The position numbers and the translations under genes are program-made. Shown piece after piece: positions 22,901 to 32,223 of a stretch of DNA of 64,000 bases. This stretch comes from Spinacia oleracea (lineage: Eukaryota > Streptophyta > Magnoliopsida > Caryophyllales > Amaranthaceae), in contig NC_079490.1 of assembly GCF_020520425.1 (NCBI RefSeq), positions 1,798,001 to 1,862,000 on the forward strand. Reading direction: 5' to 3'. Numbering within the stretch: position 1 is the first letter of the stretch; each line of letters opens with the position of its first letter. The notes beneath the pieces are model-generated. The model did no database searches and was not told the DNA's origin. It saw nothing but the letters and a program-made list of their open reading frames with translations.

Positions 22901-25044
22901 ATTAACATAACTACTGGCACAGTCTGTAGAAAATATTCAAGCAATTAAGACGAAAGTTTCGTGGCAAAGGGGCACCATGATGAATAATTGAAAATCCTTA
23001 TTCCCAAGCCACATGAAAAGGTGATTATTCAATATACGGAGTAGTAAATTAAATAAAGATAAAGAGCGCTTAAGCAGATCCCTCATCTCAATATCAAACA
23101 TGTTTAAACTTGGCAAGTGTTCCACTTTGGTTGAAAACAAATCCCCAAGGTTAAAAAACGGGTCAAAAGGGAAACAGACAGTATAAGAGCTAGACAAGTA
23201 TTTGCCCCCCAAAAAAAATCAGCAACTTCTGCGTGCCCAATACATAAGAAATCGATATGATCTAAGCCACATTAGGTCAGCAACATTCAGCATATAACTT
23301 GACGAGAGGGCTGTGATCACCCACATTTAATATTATAACTCTAAAAGCTGAATTGACAACATGACATGTAAAAGTCAAGAGAAAGGAAGGTTATATTAAC
23401 TATATTCTACACATATATTTTCTTGCTTATTCCAAAAAGAAAGGGTAACGGCTAGCGGGAAAAAAACTTACAGGAAAGATCTCCAAATGTGCAGGCCATG
23501 TCGACAACTTCTTCTTGCCCGGCCTTAGAGTCTTTACAACACGATCACATCGTACAATGAGGTTTTTCTTCAATAGAACATCAGCAATGTCTTCTGCTTC
23601 TAGATTACTATCTAAACCCAGTATATCTCTGACCTCTTTGTGACTTTTTAAGAAACTGACAAAATCCTTCCCCCTGAAGTATTCAACACGTGTCTCCTGC
23701 AAAACTGCCCATCTTGACTCTAAATCTTTATGATCTCTCACCTTTTCAGCAAATGACAGGTATACATCCTTCTCTGCAGCTTGTTTCTGAAATATTACAC
23801 AGTAGAATTCAAATTAAACATGTATCTACTATCTACATCCCTTTAATAATATGAACAAAACTACATGAGGAAAATATGGTCACATGGGAAGGAGAGGAAA
23901 AGCTTCAATTTGACAAAAACGTAATACCCATTTAAGAAAGGAGAAATCCTATATACTTACAGAAATCAGATAATGATTCATTCGCTTTTAGAATATACTC
24001 GTTTCAACTGGGGTCAAAACACCAATATTACCAATTATAACAAACCAATTGAATATGGATAGGAAATCAAGCCACCAAATTATATACATCCCCAAATAGC
24101 TGAATACATATAAGGTCATATGGTAAGGAGAGGAAAAGCTTCAATTTGACAAAAAAGTAATACCCATTTAAGAAAGGAGAAATCCTATATACTTACAGAA
24201 ATCAGATAATGATTCATTCGCTTTTAAAATATACTCGTTTCAACAGGCTTCAAAACACCAATATGACCAATTATGACAAAACAATTGAAAATGGATAGGA
24301 AATGAAGCCACCAAATTATATACATCCCCGAATATATGAATACATATAATTGATTCCCGCCTTTCCAATATAATCCATCCGTCCCGAAATATGTGCCACA
24401 TCCACCCATCACATTGCATGATTAAATAAGATTTTAGTATGATACCCTTTGTAATTATGCAATTAGCTACTCCCTCCCATTTTCTCTCCCCCTAATTCAT
24501 TCCAAGTGGGAGTATCAAGTAAATTCCAAGCATAATTACAGTTTCCTGAATTGATAAAAGGTACTAAATTGGCATGCATTGCTTAGTCTCCTTGTAAAAA
24601 CCCATGGTCTCATAGACTGCCAAGTTCTAGGAAGTACCAATTATGAAAATAATCTAAGATACAAAAAAATTCACATCTTGATCAGCTAAAAAATCTAAAC
24701 TTATCATTCATCATCACAATTAAACGTCAGTCAACAACAGAATTACCACCAAATTGAACGATTGATCAGCAAGAAAAACTAAAAATTGTCAGCCGACAAG
24801 TAATTTCACAACATTACAAAATCAGATGGCGAAAATGTGATAAATTGAAATGCGAAATTCAAGATCTGTGAGTAACTTAAACCCTAAATAATCAAACAAA
24901 AAAATGCCAAAAATCGATAACAATGTTAAGAAAGAGTGGAAGAGAAAGAGGTGGAACCCGAGGAGGAGTGTCGCTGCCGCCGCTTTGCATAGATCCGGCG
25001 GCCGATCGCCGGACTTTCTTCTTCTCGGTGCCGGCTTTCTTCAT
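10939..25044 (-). CDS. SEC62: SEC62, ER protein translocation subunit
   Basis: Membrane subunit that works with the Sec61/Sec63 translocon in post-translational import into the ER and, in plants, in ER-phagy. Minus-strand exons are 25044-24958, 23786-23472, 13448-13247, 12767-12539 and 11206-10939. All have GT-AG borders and consistent phase, totalling 366 residues, close to the Arabidopsis protein (about 365). The basic N-terminus (MKKAGTEKKKVRRS) is followed by the conserved cytosolic domain (about 30-134: DLESRWAVLQETRVEYFRGK, RCDRVVKTLRPGKKK). Membrane segments lie at about 157-178, 182-202 and 253-267. Between them is FPNILAEEATLSELFRFWPK (221-240). After the last segment comes IIDDVLEWSPKL, then an acidic Ser/Asp/Glu-rich tail. 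No exon is damaged although the second intron has grown to about 10 kb. The gene is divergent from the plastid protein gene at 26124. Confidence 0.95.
11327..12154. mobile_element. hAT-like non-autonomous element in a SEC62 intron
   Basis: The left end AGGGCCTGTTTGGCCAAGCT and the reverse complement of the right end, AGTGGCTGTTTGGCCAAGCT, form terminal inverted repeats of the GTTTGGCC type common in plant hAT MITEs. The length is about 830 bp. No transposase frame is visible. An 8-bp target duplication was not recognised, so the superfamily is provisional. Confidence 0.6.
13755..17340. mobile_element. Composite insertion region in the SEC62 long intron
   Basis: The left boundary GGGGACGTTTGGTATGAAAT and repeated (A/G)TTTGGTAT or ATACCAAAC strings near 17045, 17130, 17190 and 17335 suggest one or more GTTTGGTAT-terminal DNA elements. 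The stretch contains a C-rich leader-like segment with a donor-like site near 14000 and an acceptor-like TTGTAG near 15347, as if gene-derived. Borders are uncertain. A clearly bounded MULE lies inside at 15705-16875. Confidence 0.3.
15705..16875. mobile_element. Mutator-like (MULE) non-autonomous element with 9-bp duplication
   Basis: A perfect 9-bp target duplication CTTTTTTAA flanks the element (15696-15704 and 16876-16884). Long inverted termini start GGAAAAAACTTTAAATAATC on the left and GGAAAAATTACTTTAAATAA on the right (reverse complement). The right terminus carries a 30-bp unit twice (about 16789-16850). The 1171-bp element has no transposase. Its interior holds a Pro/Ser-rich frame (15876-16181) and a GAAGAA-rich tract near 16640, which could be captured host sequence. 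Confidence 0.85.
17360..20075. repeat. Large tandem duplication, copy 1 (SEC62 intron)
   Basis: This block matches 20326-22840 over most of its length. Examples of shared strings are CTCTATTCGGTAC (17573 and 20576), TGCTATCACATTGGGAATAC (18207 and 21228) and GATCCCTCCCCCTTTCTTAA (19061 and 22242). Similarity is high but interrupted by small indels. This copy carries the extra SINE near 19655-19806. No exon is evident; the duplication is confined to the intron. Confidence 0.8.
19655..19806 (-). mobile_element. Au-like SINE
   Basis: On the minus strand the segment reads GGAAACAACCTCTCTGC, then GGGGTAAGGTTGCGTACA, GACCC, TTACCCCGCTT and GCGGGAGCC, and ends in a TAATGATAATGATG tail. This is the layout I recall for the Au SINE family of flowering plants. 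A run of ten G lies inside. Family naming is from memory of the consensus. Confidence 0.55.
20326..22840. repeat. Large tandem duplication, copy 2 (SEC62 intron)
   Basis: Second copy of the block at 17360-20075, offset by roughly 3 kb. Unlike copy 1, it keeps the body of a SINE near 21618-21835. It also has a local 50-bp duplication (GTGACATATTGCATTCAGAA occurs twice near 22538 and 22587). Confidence 0.8.
21618..21835 (-). mobile_element. SINE with (TTG)n tail
   Basis: On the minus strand the element ends GGGACTAAGGCTTGG followed by (TTG)n, the 3' end seen in several plant SINEs. In the duplicated partner (near 18597-18630) only the tail-like (CAA)n flanked by CACTAAGCCA remains. The insertion therefore was either lost from copy 1 or is specific to copy 2. 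Confidence 0.5.
22841..23471. other. Remainder of the SEC62 long intron
   Basis: AT-rich intron sequence up to the exon at 23472. A CTCC-type Stowaway terminus (GGACGGAGGGAG near 22867) appears without a partner. Nothing else was recognised. Confidence 0.4.
23876..24350. repeat. 238-bp tandem duplication in SEC62 intron 1
   Basis: Two adjacent copies, 23876-24113 and 24114-24350, differ at only a few positions; both contain AAGGAGAGGAAAAGCTTCAA. The duplication lies in the intron between the first two coding exons, so it is not expected to alter the protein. Confidence 0.85.
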
Positions 25045-25184
25045 TTTTTTTCTCTCTCCTCTAATTTCTGTGGAATTAAATTTGGGAATTTTGCTTGTTG
25101 GTGGAAAAATGGGGGTGGGTGTTTCACGTATTTCTGTGTACTCCTCGAAACGTTTTTTTTTCTTTTGGTTATGACACTTGTGAG

Positions 25185-25640
25185 ATTATGGAGTAAGCTC
25201 GGGTTTAATCGGGACGGGTCATATCGACTACCTTGATTTGTAGATCGGTTATACGGAGTAAGTTCGGGTTTTATCGTTACGGGTTACATGACAACTATTC
25301 TGAATTGTAGATCGGTTATACGGAGTAAGCTCGGGTTTTAATTGGGACGGGTCATATCTACTGCTGTGATTTGTAGATCGGTGATACGGATTACGCTCGG
25401 GTTTAATCGCGACGGGTTATATGACGGCTACTCTGATTTGTAGATCGGTTAAACGGGTAAGCTTGGTTTTAATTAGGATGGGTCATATCGACTGGTGTGA
25501 TTTGTTGATCGGTTATATGAAGTAAGCTTGGTTTTAATCGGGAAGGGTCATATCGACTACTCTGATTTGTTAATCGGTTATATAGAGTAAGCTCGGATTT
25601 AACCAAGACGAGTCATATCGACTAATTGTTGAACGATTTA
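25185..25640. repeat. Minisatellite of about 65 bp in the SEC62 / plastid gene promoter region
   Basis: About seven head-to-tail units of 62-66 bp. Each contains GAGTAAGCTCGGGTTT(T)A, a GGACGGGTCATAT segment and GATTTGTAGATCGGTTATA. Units diverge towards the right. The array lies just upstream of the SEC62 start (25044) and within the divergent promoter shared with the gene at 26124. Confidence 0.85.
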
Positions 25641-25734
25641 CCAAAGTAATGCCCTTTTAAAACTTATTTCTCATTCTGCATCGGAATAAACTAATTTACC
25701 AAACTACCGTCCACATATGCTAGGTAAAGTTAAT

Positions 25735-25985
25735 CCGATTTTTTTTTTACCAAAACCACTATCTAATAGAAAGATGTTACAAGAGATAGTTGTTTTTGTC
25801 CTAAAACCGCTATATGAACTTTTACTGGTATAACCGCTATCTGAGATAACTGTTATGAGACAAAAACAATCATCCCTAGCTTACAGTTATACTGTTATAG
25901 CAGTCTTTTCTGATCAAAACCGCTATCTGAGATAGCGATTATACCAGTAAAACCGCTATCTGATCCTCTTTCACAGTTTCACGAT
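25735..25985. repeat. Inverted-repeat element with CGCTATCT palindromes
   Basis: The string CGCTATCTGAGATAGCG (25921-25937) is a near-perfect palindrome with 8-base arms. Related half-sites ACCGCTATCTGA and AACCACTATCTAAT recur near 25750, 25840 and 25960 in both orientations. It looks like a small foldback MITE about 140 bp upstream of the plastid gene's start codon. No target duplication was defined. Confidence 0.5.
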
Positions 25986-26123
25986 TTGTACGTATTTTGT
26001 ATTGCCCTTGTTGCTCGTTTGTATTCATCCTTGTCATTTAGCCACATGAAATGAAATAAAACGGTTTGAGTGGCTAGTAAACAAAACTTCAAAGCATCAC
26101 AAACCTTATCCTTCCTTCCTCAA

Positions 26124-28345
26124 ATGCATCATCTTTGCTCTCTATCCCCTCAAACTCCATTACCAACTAACTATTTCCTCTTCAACCCCATTACTAAAAC
26201 CGATAATCCCACTACTAACAATAACAATAATTATTATTGTTATTATTATGGTTTAATTAGGAGAATTAATCCAGTAATTAAACCCAAAAGAGGAAATAAT
26301 TATCAAAGGTGGATTTCAAGAGTGGGAAATGATGATTCAGAATTTGAAGTGGATACAAATAAGGCTAGACAAGCTCTTAGTGATCTTGACCAACAGCTTG
26401 AATCTCTTTCTGTTAAACAAGTCAATCCTCCTAAAATAAGAGGTTTTTTTCATTCTTCTCTTCTTTTATTTTTGTTTAATTAAATCAAAGTTCATATTAT
26501 ATAGCTAAGTAGCTTTTTAATCAATTACATAATGACGTTGGATATAAAAATTAAAGGGACAATTAACTAAATAATCACGTATTGATTAACGGGGAGTTTT
26601 AAGCATGTTAGAAGTTTTTCCATTAAATATTTAGGGAAAGTTGTACAGAATAAGTTAAAATATATAAGGGGGCAATTAACTAAATAATCACGCATTGGGT
26701 AATTGAGAGTTTTAAAAATGTTAAAAGTTTTTCCATTAAATATTTAGGGAGAGTTGTACAAAATAAGTTAAAGTATAGTACAAAATAAAAGATATTTTAA
26801 GGCGGTGACAAGTGGCATGCAAAGCTTCCTGTTTTAAAATATTAAGATAGATGTTGTTTGGTGTCGAACAAGTGTGGGTGATGGATCATTGTTTAAGGAG
26901 ATTTCTCCTTGTTTAGACTCTCAAACTTTTTGTCCCTAAAGTAATGCATTAGCTCGAGTTTTGCTTAAAAAGAAAATAAGAAGTATTTAGTTTATTGTAC
27001 TTTATTTGGAAATAAGTTTTTATGTATAGGGAAATTAATCAATCAAGTTTATATAAACTAATTCTGTTTGGTGTGGAACAAGTGTGAGTGAATACGCACT
27101 ATAGGAATTTTTGTCTCTAAAATAATGCATTAGCTCGAATTTTTCCTAAGATATTTAATTGATTGTGTTTATTTGGAAATAAGTTTTATGCATGGAGAAA
27201 TTAATTAGTTGGTGTTTAATTATGTATTACGCTTGCCTAAAATGGGTGGAAACAAGAATAGCACCCGCAAAAATAAAGCCTAATATAGTATGGAGTACTC
27301 CACTATGCAACAACTACACATTCTTTAATTTGCAATAGGAGTATAGCTAGAGAAATTGTCTATAGGTTATTTGTTCCTATTTTTATTATAAGAATGTGTG
27401 ATAATGTTACCTTTTCACATTTATATAAAAAAATAGAAATAAAGAGGAAATCTTTTGATCAATTTCTGAATTTGGAATAGGTTTTCATTTATTTATTTTG
27501 CGCGCTTTGATAAATACGTGACATCTAAGTCATATAAAGTACAAGTAAAGTGATCTATTTATTATGGAGTAATAAGAAAAAGAAGGTAAATGGTGATTGG
27601 AAATATAATCATGGGTCGAAACTTTTTTGTTCAGTTGTCCACTTTAACGACAGAAAGAAAGATTGATCAAATTCAATTGAGTCTGACTCATACAGATCAT
27701 TTATCAAAGAATGATTTAAATCATGCATCGATCTATGTATATAGTGATAAATTTACGTACTAAATTATGGAGTAGAACGTAGAGAGGCGGAGACCAACAA
27801 TTTTTAAGAACAGTTATATATAGTAATAAATACTAAAATATATCACTAAATGCTACTTGCCTCAATGGTTATTTCTAGTTTATTTTCATGTATACTCCTT
27901 GGTTTAGGATTCGAAACCTAATACCATACTCTTTTTGTTAGTTTCATTTTTTTCCTCCCCCCCCCCCCTTATTTTTTTAGTTTCATTTTATTTCTCGCCC
28001 CCCAACGTTGAATTTCTGGCTCCGTCATAATTACGTAGTTAAAGTTAAATGTCGATAAATTAATTTATAATTTGTTTAATTTGTAGTGGTTTATGAACTA
28101 ACAAAATTTACATGTTCTTAATGATAATTGCAGCCTCAAGCATTGGCAACTTGAAGGAGCAGGTGAAAAATGAGCCTCCAGAAATAACAGAATCATTTTT
28201 AGGATATACAGCTTTTGTATTTTTTATGTTCTCAATATTTTATAACATACTTTTCATAACAGTAATTAAACCATCCATTGATGGACCAGATAAGGATATT
28301 CTATCTACTAATGATGTTACTATAGCTTATCGAGTTCCGGATTAA
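26124..28345 (+). CDS. Predicted plastid-targeted single-pass membrane protein, function unknown
   Basis: Two exons, 26124-26442 and 28134-28345, join in phase (AGAG|CC) to give 176 residues. I chose the ATG at 26124 because the open frame further upstream has no ATG. Residues 1-60 are Ser/Thr/Asn-rich with few acidic residues and several basic ones, as in a chloroplast transit peptide. There is a short acidic helix-prone segment (about 75-95, [14 protein letters not shown]) and a conserved-looking stretch (107-127, [18 protein letters not shown]). One hydrophobic span (about 128-151) is followed by KPSIDGPD. I do not recognise a named family. The intron has GT-AG borders. Location in a plastid membrane is inference from sequence character only. 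Confidence 0.75.
26540..26790. repeat. Tandem duplication of about 110 bp in an intron
   Basis: Two copies (about 26565-26672 and 26673-26785) share CAATTAACTAAATAATCACG, GAAGTTTTTCCATTAAATAT and GAGTTGTACA-type stretches. The region lies in the intron of the plastid protein gene. A second loose repeat, TGTTTGGTGT(C/G)GAACAAGTG, occurs near 26855 and 27067. Confidence 0.6.
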
Positions 28346-28655
28346 TGATATTTTGACCTAGTGGTAAAAACTTGAGGCTTGTATACGATAGGTCAAATGT
28401 TTGAATTCTTCTCTCCCGTTTATATTTGTACGATAAGGTTTGTGTATGATGTTACTTGTAATCATTTTTCAACGTTTCATATTCAATATATCTATCGAGA
28501 AGCAAACTGAGCGTCAGATTGGATAATGTAGGACATCTTGTTACATATTCTATGCATATCCAGCCTTGTAATATGTAGTCAGGAATTACTTTTGATTATA
28601 AACAGTATGTGGTTACTTAGGAGTTATCCTCGAACGGCAGGTTTTCTAATGTATT
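28346..28655 (+). other. 3' flank of the plastid gene with a tRNA-like trace
   Basis: After the stop, GACCTAGTGGTAAAA (near 28354) and TGTTTGAATTCTTC (near 28398) are spaced like the A and B boxes of a decayed tRNA-derived SINE. No tail or target duplication was found. The rest is presumably 3' UTR and spacer. Confidence 0.3.
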
Positions 28656-29110
28656 TTTTTGACTTTTTTACGAGTAAGGAAAAATTTCATTAAAATAAAG
28701 TCATACGACATCTATCATCAAATTTTCCCTAATCAAGAACAAGTTTTTTTTTCCCAAATAACTAAATGAGCAAACACCGAAGAACGGCTCTGATATCATG
28801 GTATTTGTTTAACCATGAAATAATTTCGACGTCCAAGCATTTTTTGGTTGTATGGAGGACCTCGTTACAAACGTTATATTCATCTTGAAAACTGAAGCTA
28901 CTCCATGTTCCGGATTGATCTTGATCTTCAAAGTGCATACATCATAGAAACAACACAATTTCCACCAAGAAATACACAAACAACACCCCTCGACTCGATA
29001 CCAACACAAATGCAGAAAATCTTTCGAAAATAAAGAAGAAATAACTTGATTTTCAAGGGAGAAACATTCCTCTCCGGAGGAGGAAGCATTATAAGACCTA
29101 CAAAAACAAA
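28656..29110 (-). mobile_element. LINE 3'-end-like fragment
   Basis: On the minus strand the segment ends with AATGAAATTTTTCCTTACTC followed by a short A-rich tract, resembling plant LINE 3' ends. No coding motif of a LINE survives. The fragment separates the plastid gene from the neprosin cluster. Confidence 0.3.
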
Positions 29111-29375
29111 ATTAAAGGATAGAACACAAGAAAATAAAGCAATTGGGGATTTTCACGGTAAAAATTGATAGAAGTCCCTTAAAAGTATTAATTGAGGCTA
29201 GGGTAAAATGTAATTTGTACCTAATTCAATTATATGTAGTACTACTACTCATTATAAATTTTACTCCATGCTTATAACAAAATTATGTAGCATTTTTGTG
29301 TATTAATGTGCTGCTCGATTACAATAAAACAAAGAGTTACCACAATTATGGATCGGAGTAATGATACAATACATG

Positions 29376-30421
<1,046 letters not shown>

Positions 30422-30429
30422 CTGTGATA

Positions 30430-31150
30430 ATATTTTCGTCACACCACATTATTGATTTGAAAAACTGATTAGAACATAATTGATTAAATAAACAAAACAT
30501 TATAATATATATGTGCTCTCTCCGTCCAAATTTAATCATTACAATAGTCTTTTCACGGAATTTTATGCGATAAGTTATTGTAAGCTTATATATTATAATT
30601 TCATAGAAAAATAAGCATGTTGGGAGATAGTGAAATTTCTTTTATAGAATCAAGTATAAGAACAACATAACTCCAAATCAAGTATAATGTGAGTAGTTTT
30701 TAATAAAGTCAAATGGTAAATCCAATTACAAAAACGTGTAGAAATCTAAAAATTGTAACAAAATTTTCCAAAACTTGCAAATCTAAGTGGGGTCAAATTA
30801 ATCATTTGTATCACCCATTTACAAGCAAGGTTTTGTAAACTTTATACATAATGAACTTTGTTTACTAATAATATAATGCGTCATTTGTAATTATTTTTTT
30901 AACAAGGCTGAATTTGCATAATAAGAAAAAGTTTTAAAAACTAAATATATACTACAAATTATTAAAGCACTTAGGTCCCTATAGACCATTACATAAATTG
31001 CATAGGTAACAAAATAAGAATACATAGACCACAACACCAAGAGATGCTTGTCAAATCTGCCTTGTTTACACTACCAACTAGGTGCTATCGTGCAAATCCA
31101 TTTGTGAGTGTGAATCCCTTATAAGAGATGGCGTAAAAGCAAAGATGATT
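30430..31150. other. AT-rich spacer with a possible Stowaway end
   Basis: A CTCTCTCCGTCCAAATTTAA string near 30516 resembles a Stowaway MITE terminus, but no convincing opposite end was found. The upstream exons expected for neprosin copy A are not here. Confidence 0.35.
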
Positions 31151-31159
31151 ATGCATTTT

Positions 31160-31500
31160 TAGTGCATGCAAACCTTGTATTAATACGGAAATTTTCTTAG
31201 TGTGTGGTGATATTGTATTAATATTGTAAGTACTCTCTGAGTCTCTTCTGATTTCTCTCTCTTTATGATTATGAAATTCCATTGATTCTCTTCAAAAGCA
31301 AGTTAATAATTAACATGGGATTAAACCTCATTTCAATTTTAGTTTTGGGATCGTTTCTGCATGGGATTCTTATTTCTACTACTACCCGATACCCTCGTAG
31401 TGTAGTAGTCCCCGCCACGGTTAGTTCCTCTACTCTATCTCTTCCGTTGCGCCTTTTTATTTTAAATACAAGTACGAGATGTTGAATAAGGTGACATATT
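31160..31500 (+). pseudogene. Orphan signal-peptide exon, copy 1
   Basis: An ATG at 31315 opens 35 codons (MGLNLISILVLGSFLHGILI, then STTTRYPRSVVVPAT) ending at ACG|GTTAGT (31419), a plausible splice donor. The peptide is a typical secretory signal followed by a short basic stretch. No downstream exon was recognised. The same block, including about 150 bp upstream, occurs at 55015-55345 with the same 35-codon length and no stop. It may be the first exon of a small secreted-protein gene duplicated without its body, or a live gene whose later exons I cannot recognise. Confidence 0.5.
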
Positions 31501-31504
31501 TAGG

Positions 31505-32220
31505 ATTTTGAAATAGGATAGACGTACACTGTACACTATTAGACAATAACAACGACAATGATAGAGTGACCCTAAGGGTTGGTAACCCTTTCAATATTGA
31601 ATTTTGATTGGTTATAAATGCATTGAAACTTTACATACATCACTCTCTCTCTTCAATTAATTATGCATATATATTATTTTATGTTATATGTATCTTAGGT
31701 GTTGCCAACCCTTAGGGTCAACCAAACATTTTCCCAATAACAACTACGGAGTATGTAGTTACAACTTACCACCAATGGGATGCAGTCCATGAAATACATT
31801 TATGTATACTTTATGAGGTTAATTATAATGATAGTTAATGATGTAATTATTTTATTGAAGAATATCAATATAGTTAATTAATATAACTTTTTATTTGTAG
31901 AAGGAAAAACATATTGCAACGCACATGTTTAAGGATTGATATTAATTACTTACAACTTTGTACGTACGTACATGTATCAACATTCGACCATTGTAAGGTA
32001 ATGTTGTTTGGCTGTGCAAAATAAAATAAAATTATAGGACATTAAATTTTGTACCTTATTGACTTTTATATAGTACTCCATATAAATTTTACTCCATAAT
32101 TATAACAAAATTATGTAGGCAAATTATGCACTCCGTAGCATTTTGGAGTACTAATTTACTACCCACTTACAATAAAACAAAGAGTTACCACAGTTATGGA
32201 TCAGAGTAATGGTACAATAT
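31505..32220. other. Spacer 3' of neprosin copy B
   Basis: A small inverted pair, ACCCTAAGGGTTGG (31571) and AACCCTTAGGGTCA (31705), suggests a foldback MITE of about 160 bp. The block 31745-31860 (GTTACAACTTACCACCAATG) is repeated at 57798-57895. The right part is the conserved 3' flank of neprosin copies B and C. Confidence 0.45.
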
Positions 32221-32223
32221 ACG

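Noticed and set aside
25185-25640. CRISPR-like regular repeats
   Set aside because: Units are contiguous with no distinct spacers and the organism is a plant; this is a minisatellite.
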